Part shown: positions 1 to 5,100 of the stretch, one piece after another
Position numbering within the stretch: the stretch's first letter is position 1
Layout of the letters: every line of letters begins with the position of its first letter
Assembly: GCA_947474415.1 (NCBI GenBank)
Contig: CANJKD010000239.1
Location: forward strand, 1-5,100
Direction: 5' to 3'
Length of the DNA: 5,100 nt
DNA from: Burkholderiales bacterium
GTDB lineage: Bacteria; Pseudomonadota; Gammaproteobacteria; Burkholderiales; Burkholderiaceae_C
Translations under genes and position numbers: made by a program
The notes under the pieces: model-generated
Seen by the model: the letters and a program-made list of their open reading frames with translations, nothing else
Told to the model about the DNA's origin: nothing
Database searches by the model: none

Positions 1-260
1 AACGCTGCGCCATTGACGGTCAGGCCCTCGGCCGAGAACTTGGCGGCGTTGCCTTCGCCCACGCCCTTGACGCGGGCTACCATGTCTTCCCAATCCTGGA
101 AAGCCGCCTTCTTGCGCTCGTCGAGGATCTTGCCGGAGATCGCTGGGCCAATGCCCTTGACGGCTTCCAGTTCGGCCTGGGTGGCCTTGTTGACGTCAAT
201 GGCGGCGAAGGCAACGGCAGCGAACAGGGCCAGCATGGCGACCAGAATCTTCTTCATCAT
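1..260 (-). CDS. ComEA-like exported helix-hairpin-helix DNA-binding protein (3' end outside window)
   Basis: The first 86 codons are visible and no stop is reached before the window edge. Residues 1–20 form a short signal peptide: MMKK, a hydrophobic stretch rich in Ala and Leu, then AFA before Ala20–Ile21, so the protein is probably exported. Residues about 26–84 are a double helix-hairpin-helix unit with hairpin motifs VKGIGPAISG (34–43) and VKGVGEGNAA (64–73), followed by FSAEGLTVNG. This is typical of the small stand-alone ComEA family of betaproteobacteria. In Gram-negative transformation ComEA binds incoming double-stranded DNA in the periplasm; no other competence gene is visible, so that role is inferred. 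The first of two adjacent ATG codons (258–260) is preferred because a GAGGA Shine-Dalgarno lies 7 nt before it. A 157-bp gap separates it from hldD, so it may be transcribed on its own. Only a few residues are likely missing, as such proteins are usually about 90–110 residues long. Confidence 0.82.
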   Translation of the reverse strand, partial: MMKKILVAMLALFAAVAFAAIDVNKATQAELEAVKGIGPAISGKILDERKKAAFQDWEDMVARVKGVGEGNAAKFSAEGLTVNGAA

Positions 261-266
261 GTGCTG

Positions 267-271
267 TCCTC
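267..271 (-). promoter_or_regulatory. Shine-Dalgarno of the ComEA-like gene
   Basis: The minus strand reads GAGGA here, followed by 6–7 nt and then two consecutive ATG codons. The spacing fits the first ATG (258–260) better than the second (255–257) and decides the start. Confidence 0.6.
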
Positions 272-417
272 GAATCGGAACGGAGCGGGGTTGCGCCGGG
301 CGGAATGTACCGGTCGGGCTTGCGGCGCCGGCCCGGTCCGCCGTGCGGCAGTCACCACAACGGCCAGCCCGTCTAGCGGGTTGACGCCTGCCAAATACAA
401 ATCTCGATGGCGTTGAA

Positions 418-1410
418 TCACGCGAAGGGCGCCAGCCAATTCGCGTAGGCCTGCACCCCGGCTGCCACATCTGAAAACACATGGTCGCAGCCGACGGTGC
501 GCAATTGGGTGAGGTCGGCCTCGGTGAAGCACTGGTACTTGCCAACCAGCGCGTCGGGGAAGGCGGTGTACTCGACCAGCCCCTGGCTCACGAGCGCCGT
601 GATCGGCAGGGCGGTCTCGCCCTTCAATGCGCGGGCGGCGTTCACAGTGGCGACCGCCACATCGTTGAACGGCTGCGCCCGCCCGGTGCCGAGGTTGAAG
701 ATGCCACTCGCGCCCGGGTTCTGCAGGAACCACAGGTTGACCGCGACCACATCGTCCACGAAGACGAAGTCGCGCGACTGCTGGCCTGCGCCATAGCCAC
801 CGTACGCGCCGAACAGCTTGACGCGGCCGGTCTCGCGGAATTGGTTGAAATGGTGGAACGCCACCGACGCCATGCGCCCCTTATGTTGCTCGCGCGGGCC
901 GTAGACGTTGAAGTAGCGAAAGCCCGCCACCTGCGTGCTCGAGGTGGGCAGCATGCGCCGCACGACGTTGTCGAACAGCAGCTTCGAGTAGCCGTAGACA
1001 TTCAGCGGACGTTCGAATTCGGGTTCCTCGCGGAACGATGCACTGCCACCGTAAGTGGCCGCTGAAGAGGCGTAAAGCAGCCGCGTGCCCCTGGCTTGGG
1101 CAGCGTCGAGCAAGCCCTTGGAGCAGCGGTAGTTGGTGTCCATCATGAAGCGGCCGTCGTGCTCCATCGTGTCGGAGCAGGCGCCTTGGTGCAGCACGGC
1201 GTCGACCCGGCCGAACTCGCCTTTGGCGAAGCGGGCGTAGAACTCGCCCATGTCGAAATAGTCGCTGAGCCCGGCGCCGAGCAGGTTGCGGTACTTCGGG
1301 CCGTCGGTCAGGTCGTCGACGGCAATGATGTCGTCGATGCCGATCGCGTTCAGCCCATGCACGATGTTGCTGCCGATCATGCCGGCAGCGCCTGTGACCA
1401 CGACTCTCAT
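418..1410 (-). CDS. hldD: ADP-L-glycero-D-manno-heptose 6-epimerase
   Basis: This enzyme (also called RfaD/GmhD/WaaD) is cytoplasmic and uses NADP to convert ADP-D-glycero-beta-D-manno-heptose to the L,D-epimer, the donor for LPS inner-core heptose. It is an extended SDR protein of 330 residues, against about 310 in E. coli. The N-terminal Rossmann motif is GAAGMIGSN (7–15), with VDDLTDG at 31–37. The active-site region has YASSAATYG (113–121) and Tyr139-x-x-x-Lys143 inside NVYGYSK. A second conserved lysine, Lys177, lies in [14 protein letters not shown], matching the Lys178 of E. coli HldD. RDFVFVDD and [13 protein letters not shown] are further family signatures. The ATG at 1408–1410 is chosen because the Rossmann strand [10 protein letters not shown] starts there and a GAGGG ribosome site lies 7 nt before it; the open frame continues upstream only through antisense-like sequence overlapping rfaE1. 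It begins 10 bp after the rfaE1 stop, so the two are probably translationally coupled. All key residues seen are intact. Confidence 0.97.
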   Translation of the reverse strand: MRVVVTGAAGMIGSNIVHGLNAIGIDDIIAVDDLTDGPKYRNLLGAGLSDYFDMGEFYARFAKGEFGRVDAVLHQGACSDTMEHDGRFMMDTNYRCSKGLLDAAQARGTRLLYASSAATYGGSASFREEPEFERPLNVYGYSKLLFDNVVRRMLPTSSTQVAGFRYFNVYGPREQHKGRMASVAFHHFNQFRETGRVKLFGAYGGYGAGQQSRDFVFVDDVVAVNLWFLQNPGASGIFNLGTGRAQPFNDVAVATVNAARALKGETALPITALVSQGLVEYTAFPDALVGKYQCFTEADLTQLRTVGCDHVFSDVAAGVQAYANWLAPFA

Positions 1411-1417
1411 CTTGCAG

Positions 1418-1422
1418 CCCTC
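1418..1422 (-). promoter_or_regulatory. Shine-Dalgarno of hldD overlapping the rfaE1 stop
   Basis: The minus strand reads GAGGG, 7 nt before the hldD ATG. It overlaps the rfaE1 TGA stop codon (1421–1423), so ribosomes finishing rfaE1 end on the hldD initiation site. This supports the internal start of hldD and suggests translational coupling. Confidence 0.7.
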
Positions 1423-2446
1423 ATTCGAACAATTCCTCGAAGCCGACGCTGGCGGTGCCGAACTTGCCGACCACGATGCCGCCAGCCCGGTTCGCCACCG
1501 GCATGGCCTCGCGCAGGCTGAGGCCGCAGGCAAGCATGGCGGCGAGCGTGGCGATCACGGTGTCGCCGGCACCGGTGACGTCGAACACCTCGCGGGCCTG
1601 GGCCGGCACCTGGGTGTGACCGCCGTCGCGTGGGTCAGCGTCGAAGAGCGACATGCCGTCTTCGGAACGGGTCAGCAGCAGGGCTTCGAGGCGGTGCGCC
1701 TGGCGCAGTGCCTGCGCACGTTCATGCAGTTGGGCTTCGCTGCTCCAGGTGCCGATCACCTGCGCCAGCTCGGCGCGGTTCGGGGTGATCACGGTGGCGC
1801 CGGCATAACGGCTGTAGTCGCTGCCTTTCGGGTCGACCAGCACCGGCTTGCCGGCAGTGCGTGCAAGTTCGATCATGCGGGGGATGTGCGTCAGGCCGCC
1901 CTTGCCATAGTCGGAGAACAGCACGGCATCAAAGTCCGGCAGCACGCGCTCGTAGTCGCCGAGCATGTCGGCCAGCACCTCGTGGTCGGGCTGGTTCTCG
2001 AAGTCGATGCGGATGAGTTGCTGCGAGCGGCCGATGACGCGCAGCTTGACGATCGTGTGGAGCTTCGGGTCACTGCCGAGCAGCGCGGTCACGCCGTGTT
2101 GTTCGAGCAGGCCGCGCAACTTGCGCGCGGGCTCGTCGTCGCCGACCACGGTCAGCAGCGTGGTCTGCGCCCCCAGCATCTTCACGTTCAGCGCGACGTT
2201 GGCGGCACCGCCGAGGCGTTCTTCCTCGCGCGTGATGCGAACCACCGGCACCGGCGCTTCGGGCGAGATGCGGTCAACGGCGCCGAACCAGTAGCGGTCG
2301 AGCATGGCGTCGCCGACGACAAGAACGCGGCCTTGAGCGAGTCGTTCGCGAGTGGGCGCGGTGGCAAACACCGCCGGGCCACTTCCGAGGCGGCTGCCGG
2401 CCTGACTGGCGGGCGAGCGTGATGCTCCGGGTTCGGGGATCGTCAT
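1421..2446 (-). CDS. rfaE1: D-glycero-beta-D-manno-heptose-7-phosphate kinase (stand-alone HldA/RfaE1)
   Basis: This PfkB/ribokinase-family enzyme phosphorylates D-glycero-beta-D-manno-heptose 7-phosphate to the 1,7-bisphosphate in ADP-heptose synthesis. [13 protein letters not shown] (41–53) and [11 protein letters not shown] (59–69) match the start of the HldE kinase domain. GGAANVALN (79–87) is the first PfkB signature; DVTGAGD (289–295) is the second, with Asp295 as the expected catalytic base. SDYGKGG (178–184), DPKG (205–208) and TPNRAE (221–226) are also typical. The protein ends at residue 341, just after the kinase fold. It therefore lacks the C-terminal nucleotidyltransferase domain of the roughly 477-residue E. 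coli HldE, and a separate HldC/RfaE2 must act elsewhere. About 30 N-terminal residues, rich in Ser, Gly, Pro and Ala, precede the conserved part. The ATG is preferred because of a GGAGG 11 nt upstream; an in-frame GTG at 2369–2371 (Val26) is a possible shorter start. It lies 3 bp after lapB and 10 bp before hldD. Confidence 0.95.
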   Translation of the reverse strand: MTIPEPGASRSPASQAGSRLGSGPAVFATAPTRERLAQGRVLVVGDAMLDRYWFGAVDRISPEAPVPVVRITREEERLGGAANVALNVKMLGAQTTLLTVVGDDEPARKLRGLLEQHGVTALLGSDPKLHTIVKLRVIGRSQQLIRIDFENQPDHEVLADMLGDYERVLPDFDAVLFSDYGKGGLTHIPRMIELARTAGKPVLVDPKGSDYSRYAGATVITPNRAELAQVIGTWSSEAQLHERAQALRQAHRLEALLLTRSEDGMSLFDADPRDGGHTQVPAQAREVFDVTGAGDTVIATLAAMLACGLSLREAMPVANRAGGIVVGKFGTASVGFEELFE

Positions 2447-2449
2447 TCT

Positions 2450-3601
2450 TTACAAATCCTCCATGCGCTGCGGCGGATAGCTGTCCCAACTCAGGCAGCC
2501 AGGGCATTGCCAGAAATAGTGCTGGGCTTCGAAGCCACAGGCAGCACAGCGGTAGCGATGCAGCGGTAGCGCGGCGCGGCTGATGGCGTCGCGCAAGGCC
2601 TTGGTCTCCAAAGCGCCGAGTGCCGCTGAGTCTGGTTGCGTCAGCAAGGCCTGGGCGGCCGACAGCGTGGGATGCGAATGCAGTTGCGCGAGTAGGCGCT
2701 CGCGCCGGTGTACCGGGCTTGGGTCGAGCAGCGCGATGGCTTCGAGCAGGTCGAGGGTCGGCATCTGGCCATAGCGTTCGAGCAAGCGCGGCAGCGCGGA
2801 CTGGCCTTCGCCGCAGGCCAGGGCACTGGCGGCGTATTCACGCACCACCAGGTTGAACGCGATGGGGTTGGCCACCATCAGAACGCCCCAGAGTTGCAGC
2901 ACCTCGGCATGGGCACCACGACGCGCAGCCCGCTGGCCGGCGAGCACGAGCGGGCGCGCTGATTGCGGCCCCGCCGCGCGCGCGCGTCGCAGAGCGGCTT
3001 CGGCTTCTTCGGACTGGTGGCGAGCATCGGCGTCCAGCGCAATTTCGCACCAGTAGTGCGCGATGCGCGAAGCGAACGACCCGGTGCCGCGCTGTTCGAG
3101 TTTCTGGGCCACGCCAGCCGCTGCACGCCAGTCGCGCGAGCGCTCATGCAGGGTCAGCAAGGCGAGCCGCGCCTCGGTGTCGAAGGCCGTGCCATCGAGC
3201 GCCCGGTAGGCACTTTCGGCGCGGTCGAGCAGGCCGGCCTTCATGAAGTCTTGGGCCAGTGCATATTGCGCACGGTCCCGTTCGCTGCGCGGCAGGTCGG
3301 CCCGGTTCAGCAGGTGTTCGTGGACGCGCACCGCCCGTTCATATTCACCGCGGCGCCGGAACAGGTTGCCGAGTGCGAAGTGCAGATCAGACGTGTCCGG
3401 GTCTTGCTGAACGGCCTCGATGAAGGCGTCGATCGCCTTGTCGTGCTGTTCGTTGAGCAGCAGGTTCAGGCCCTTGTAGTAGGCCTTGGGCGAGTCCTTC
3501 TGCTCGCGCTTCCATTGGCGAACGTCGAAGCGCGATGCGAGCCAGCCGAAGGCGAATGTCAGCGGCAGGCCGAGCAAAAGCCACTGCAGGTCAAAGACCA
3601 T
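2450..3601 (-). CDS. lapB: LPS assembly protein LapB (YciM): membrane-anchored TPR and rubredoxin-type protein
   Basis: In E. coli LapB works with the FtsH protease to promote LpxC degradation and so limits lipid A synthesis; it sits in the inner membrane with its bulk in the cytoplasm. This copy has 383 residues (E. coli about 389). Residues about 3–20 (FDLQWLLLGLPLTFAFGW) form one N-terminal transmembrane helix, followed by the basic RFDVRQWKREQK. TPR-like helices start at YYKGLNLLLNEQHDKAIDAF (41–60) and LHFALGNLFRRRGEYERAV (73–91) and continue to about residue 300. The C-terminus is a rubredoxin-type metal knuckle with Cys352-x-x-Cys355 and Cys366-x-x-Cys369, almost the same positions as in E. 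coli. All four cysteines are intact. The start is the ATG at 3599–3601; a GTG directly before it (3602–3604) is also possible. Either way it overlaps the lapA 3' end (by 11 or 14 bp), and no clear Shine-Dalgarno is seen, so translation is probably coupled to lapA. The next gene follows after 3 bp. Confidence 0.94.
   Translation of the reverse strand: MVFDLQWLLLGLPLTFAFGWLASRFDVRQWKREQKDSPKAYYKGLNLLLNEQHDKAIDAFIEAVQQDPDTSDLHFALGNLFRRRGEYERAVRVHEHLLNRADLPRSERDRAQYALAQDFMKAGLLDRAESAYRALDGTAFDTEARLALLTLHERSRDWRAAAGVAQKLEQRGTGSFASRIAHYWCEIALDADARHQSEEAEAALRRARAAGPQSARPLVLAGQRAARRGAHAEVLQLWGVLMVANPIAFNLVVREYAASALACGEGQSALPRLLERYGQMPTLDLLEAIALLDPSPVHRRERLLAQLHSHPTLSAAQALLTQPDSAALGALETKALRDAISRAALPLHRYRCAACGFEAQHYFWQCPGCLSWDSYPPQRMEDL
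2458..2462 (-). promoter_or_regulatory. Shine-Dalgarno of rfaE1 inside the lapB 3' end
   Basis: The minus strand reads GGAGG within the last codons of lapB, 11 nt before the rfaE1 ATG. It is the strongest ribosome site in the window and favours the long ATG start of rfaE1 over the internal GTG. Confidence 0.65.
2547..2571. repeat. Imperfect tandem duplication, 11-bp unit at 14-bp period, in lapB
   Basis: CAGCGGTAGCG occurs twice (2547–2557 and 2561–2571), separated by ATG. The period is not a multiple of three, so the copies are read in different frames: one gives the LPL part of LPLHRYRC, the other gives RYRC. It lies just before the first metal-binding cysteine pair of LapB. It may be chance or an old small duplication. 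Confidence 0.5.
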
Positions 3602-3908
3602 CACGGGGCGGGTGCGTCAAGGGGGCCTCGGTGGCAGGGTTGCCGGACGAAGGTGCGATGACCGCTGGGGCCGGCACCGCCGCAGCATGTTTGCGTGCCA
3701 CGCGACGGTGGCGCCACCAGCTCGGCACCATCGCGAACACCCCGAACGCACAGCCCAGCGCGAACGCAGCCAACACGATGAAGACCATCGGAGCGCGCCA
3801 CTGCTGGTCGAAAAACCAATGGATCGCGGCGTCGTGCTGGTTGTTCAGCGCGAACGCAAAGAGGGCAAAGAAGATGACGGCTCGAACGAGCCACACAAGG
3901 AGTCGCAT
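3591..3908 (-). CDS. lapA: LapA-family small inner-membrane protein
   Basis: This is a 105-residue protein of the LapA (YciS, DUF1049) family, the usual partner of LapB in the inner membrane and in LPS assembly. Two hydrophobic segments are visible: about residues 3–21 (LLVWLVRAVIFFALFAFAL) and about 40–61 (PMVFIVLAAFALGCAFGVFAMV). Between them is the short NNQHDAAIHWFFDQQWRA. The second helix is followed by the basic WWRHRRVARKH, then a Pro/Ala-rich tail to residue 105 that is not expected to be conserved. The family pattern is an N-terminal helix ending in an Asn-rich turn, a Gly-containing second helix and a charged cytoplasmic tail. The ATG at 3906–3908 is the only reasonable start; no strong Shine-Dalgarno precedes it. 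The TGA at 3591–3593 lies inside the start of lapB, giving an 11-bp overlap. Its place before lapB supports the family assignment. Confidence 0.88.
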   Translation of the reverse strand: MRLLVWLVRAVIFFALFAFALNNQHDAAIHWFFDQQWRAPMVFIVLAAFALGCAFGVFAMVPSWWRHRRVARKHAAAVPAPAVIAPSSGNPATEAPLTHPPRDGL

Positions 3909-3928
3909 CGGTTCAGGATCTACGGCGC

Positions 3929-3947
3929 TAGAAGCTCGCAGATTCTA
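3929..3947. repeat. Short dyad symmetry upstream of lapA
   Basis: TAGAAGCT and AGATTCTA form 8-bp arms with one mismatch around a 3-nt centre (CGC). The dyad lies in the 67-bp ihfB–lapA gap and contains the candidate -10 box. It could be an operator or a weak RNA hairpin; chance is also possible. Confidence 0.35.
3942..3947 (-). promoter_or_regulatory. Candidate -10 box of a lapA promoter
   Basis: The minus strand reads TAGAAT here, one base off TATAAT, about 34 nt before the lapA ATG, which would give a leader of roughly 25–30 nt. No convincing TTGACA-like -35 element is seen 16–18 nt further upstream, so this is a weak candidate. It would let the LPS genes be transcribed separately from rpsA–ihfB. 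Confidence 0.3.
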
Positions 3948-3975
3948 CCGGCGGGGTGCGCGAAAGATGGGCTGC

Positions 3976-4317
3976 TCAGGCACCTGATTCGGGCAGGGAA
4001 AGCGGCATCATCAGAGTGCGTTCAGCCGCCACGGGGACTTGCGCGTCTACCGCTTCGCGAAGGGCCTTGCCAGGCTTGAAATGCGGGACCAGCTTCTCGG
4101 GAATCACCACCTGCTCGCCGGAGCGCGGGTTGCGGCCCACGCGCGGTGGCCGGCGGTTGATCGAGAAGCTGCCAAACCCACGGATTTCGATGCGGTGTCC
4201 TTTGGCAAGCGCCGCAGACATCGCATCGAGGATCGTCTTGACCGCGAACTCCGTGTCTCGATGGGTCAGCTGGCCGAAACGTTCGGCCAGCTGAGTCACC
4301 AGATCGGAGCGGGTCAT
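3976..4317 (-). CDS. ihfB: Integration host factor beta subunit
   Basis: IhfB pairs with IhfA to bind and sharply bend specific DNA sites in recombination, replication and transcription. The 113-residue product starts [14 protein letters not shown], as IHF-beta proteins do. Residues 41–67 carry the HU/IHF signature region: [11 protein letters not shown], then [14 protein letters not shown] with the DNA-intercalating Pro64 at the same position as in E. coli. [12 protein letters not shown] (77–88) completes the fold. [10 protein letters not shown] and VPHFKPGK point to the beta subunit rather than alpha or HU. The family core ends near residue 94; the last 19 or so residues (to ESGA) are an extra tail. 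The start at 4315–4317 is chosen because the family begins exactly there; the frame stays open upstream into rpsA but that part is not IHF. Only a weak AAGAG lies about 9 nt before the ATG. It starts 25 bp after the rpsA stop, a common neighbour pair in proteobacteria. Strong inverted repeats surround the start. Confidence 0.96.
   Translation of the reverse strand: MTRSDLVTQLAERFGQLTHRDTEFAVKTILDAMSAALAKGHRIEIRGFGSFSINRRPPRVGRNPRSGEQVVIPEKLVPHFKPGKALREAVDAQVPVAAERTLMMPLSLPESGA
4266..4294. repeat. Perfect 13-bp inverted repeat at the 5' end of ihfB
   Basis: TCAGCTGGCCGAA (4266–4278) and TTCGGCCAGCTGA (4282–4294) are exact reverse complements around a 3-nt loop (ACG). In the ihfB mRNA this is a strong, GC-rich hairpin covering nucleotides 24–52 of the coding sequence, which encode QLAERFGQL. 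It is the longest perfect inverted repeat I found in the window. Confidence 0.85.
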
Positions 4318-4323
4318 TGGGGC

Positions 4324-4344
4324 CAGCTCTTCAGAACAGCTCTT
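4324..4344. repeat. Tandem 8-bp direct repeat in the rpsA–ihfB gap
   Basis: CAGCTCTT occurs at 4324–4331 and 4337–4344, 13 bp apart. On the transcribed strand this is AAGAGCTG twice; the copy nearer ihfB provides the only Shine-Dalgarno-like sequence (AAGAG) before its ATG, while the other begins in the rpsA stop codon. Confidence 0.6.
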
Positions 4345-4357
4345 ACGAGTTGTTCTG
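4332..4357 (-). other. RNA hairpin with the rpsA stop codon in its loop
   Basis: On the minus strand, CAGAACA and TGTTCTG pair over 7 bp. After one A/C mismatch, CTC and GAG add 3 bp around a GTAA loop. GUAA is a GNRA-type tetraloop and contains the rpsA UAA stop codon. No U-run follows the 3' arm, so it is not a standard intrinsic terminator. It could instead be a processing or stability element, or an attenuator between rpsA and ihfB. Confidence 0.55.
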
Positions 4358-5100
4358 GTTGTCCAGCTTGGCGCGCAGCAGGGCGCCCAGGCTGGTCGTG
4401 CCGGCGTTCTCACGCTCTGACGTCGCCGAGAGGCGTTGCATCGCTTCCTGGTTGTCGACGTTGTCCTTGGCCTTGATCGACAGCTGGATCGAACGCGTCT
4501 TGCGGTCGACAGCCAGGATCACGGCATTGACTTCGTCGCCTTCCTTCAGCACGTTGCGCGCATCTTCGACGCGGTCACGGCTGATTTCGGAGGCGCGCAG
4601 GTAGCCCGTCACGTCGGCGTTGAGTTCGATCTCGGCGCCGCGCGCATCAACGGTCTTGACCTTGCCGGTCACGGCCATGCCGCGGTCGTTGACCGAGGTG
4701 TAGGTGGTGAACGGGTCGGAGTCGAGCTGCTTGATGCCGAGCGAAATGCGCTCGCGGTCGACGTCGACGGCCAACACGATCGCTTCGACTTCCTGGCCCT
4801 TCTTGTAGTTGCGCACGGCCGCTTCGCCCGGCTCGTGCCAGGACAGGTCGGAGAGGTGCACCAAGCCGTCGATGCCGGCTGCCAGGCCAACGAACACGCC
4901 GAAGTCGGTGATCGACTTGACGGGGCCCTTGACGCGGTCACCGCGCTGCACGGTGGCCGAGAACTCTTCCCACGGGTTCGCCTTGCACTGCTTCATGCCC
5001 AGGCTGATGCGGCGCTTGTCTTCGTCGATTTCCAGAACCATGACTTCGACTTCGTCGCCGAGTGCCACGATCTTGCTCGGGGCGACGTTCTTGTTGGTCC
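4343..5100 (-). CDS. rpsA: 30S ribosomal protein S1, C-terminal part (start outside window)
   Basis: S1 binds mRNA on the 30S subunit and helps initiation on structured or weak-Shine-Dalgarno messages. The visible 251 codons are the C-terminal 45% or so of a protein of about 560 residues. The first visible part ([20 protein letters not shown] to MKQCKANPW) is the end of S1 repeat 4. A full repeat 5 follows at visible residues 52–124 ([38 protein letters not shown]). Repeat 6 follows at about 138–210 ([35 protein letters not shown]). A tail follows, ending in [18 protein letters not shown]; a C-terminal GALL-R-AKL ending is usual in betaproteobacterial S1. The frame has no start of its own: it runs open to the window edge, and the valine GTG at 5066–5068 is an internal codon. 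The stop is TAA at 4343–4345. S1 is known in E. coli to repress its own translation at its 5' leader, which is not visible here. Confidence 0.97.
   Translation of the reverse strand, partial: TNKNVAPSKIVALGDEVEVMVLEIDEDKRRISLGMKQCKANPWEEFSATVQRGDRVKGPVKSITDFGVFVGLAAGIDGLVHLSDLSWHEPGEAAVRNYKKGQEVEAIVLAVDVDRERISLGIKQLDSDPFTTYTSVNDRGMAVTGKVKTVDARGAEIELNADVTGYLRASEISRDRVEDARNVLKEGDEVNAVILAVDRKTRSIQLSIKAKDNVDNQEAMQRLSATSERENAGTTSLGALLRAKLDNQNNS

Noticed and set aside
365..383. Terminator after hldD: arms CAACCCG and CGGGCTG around a 5-nt loop
   Set aside because: Only 6 of 7 pairs form and no U-run follows on the minus strand. The rest of the 157-bp gap (261–417) has small GC-rich palindromes but no clear promoter or terminator.
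257..733. Minus-strand open frame reaching from hldD into the gap before the ComEA-like gene
   Set aside because: It is an alternative frame of hldD, Arg/Ala/Pro-rich, with no family motif and no ribosome site.
1411..1533. N-terminal extension of hldD to an upstream start at 1533
   Set aside because: The extra 41 residues overlap rfaE1, are Ser/Ala/Arg-rich, and precede the Rossmann strand that normally starts the protein; the ATG at 1410 has a good ribosome site.
2113..2127. Inverted repeat CGCGCAA-C-TTGCGCG in rfaE1
   Set aside because: Arms of 7 bp with a 1-nt centre, in conserved coding sequence of high GC; expected by chance.
1286..2422. Long plus-strand open frame (378 codons) opposite rfaE1
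   Set aside because: It is antisense to a clearly recognisable PfkB kinase, its protein is His/Ala/Gly/Val-rich with no family motif, and long antisense frames are common in GC-rich genes.
2963..3661. Plus-strand open frame (232 codons) opposite lapB
   Set aside because: It mirrors the codon bias of lapB, shows no domain, and runs past the lapA/lapB overlap; treated as a shadow.
1..5100. Signs of a mobile element, CRISPR array, defence system or horizontally acquired island
   Set aside because: No transposase, integrase, terminal repeats, spaced repeats or composition break was seen; the genes are housekeeping and in a plausible conserved order.

Overview
The window looks like chromosomal core sequence of a GC-rich betaproteobacterium, most likely a member of Burkholderiales. 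The reasons are strong G/C bias at third codon positions, Burkholderiales-like protein sequences (RpsA, IhfB, RfaE1/HldA, HldD), and the gene order rpsA–ihfB–lapA–lapB–rfaE1–hldD. The species cannot be named from this sequence alone. All seven recognisable genes are on the minus strand, so transcription runs from high to low coordinates.

In transcription order: (1) the 3' part of rpsA, ribosomal protein S1 (5100–4343, start outside the window); (2) ihfB, the beta subunit of integration host factor (4317–3976); (3) lapA, a small two-helix inner-membrane protein (3908–3591); (4) lapB, a membrane-anchored TPR/rubredoxin protein that controls LPS synthesis (3601–2450, overlapping lapA); (5) rfaE1/hldA, heptose-7-phosphate kinase (2446–1421); (6) hldD, ADP-heptose epimerase (1410–418); (7) after a 157-bp gap, the start of an exported ComEA-like helix-hairpin-helix protein (260–1, 3' end outside the window).

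Genes 3–6 form a tight block (11-bp overlap, then 3-bp and 10-bp gaps) and belong together functionally. In the enterobacterial model LapA/LapB tune the amount of lipid A by controlling LpxC turnover. HldA and HldD make the ADP-L-glycero-D-manno-heptose used for the inner core sugars. The heptose pathway is incomplete here: GmhA, GmhB and the nucleotidyltransferase (HldC, or the second domain of HldE) are not in the window. rpsA and ihfB are an upstream pair related to translation and nucleoid structure, separated from lapA by 67 bp that contains a weak promoter candidate.

I see no mobile element, CRISPR array, tRNA, rRNA or exotic system. The most unusual signal is RNA-level structure around the rpsA/ihfB junction. 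One hairpin holds the rpsA stop codon in a GNRA-type tetraloop. A perfect 13-bp inverted repeat lies just inside ihfB. An 8-nt copy of one arm of that repeat sits directly before the ihfB start codon, so two mutually exclusive folds can be drawn, one of which would bury the ihfB translation start.
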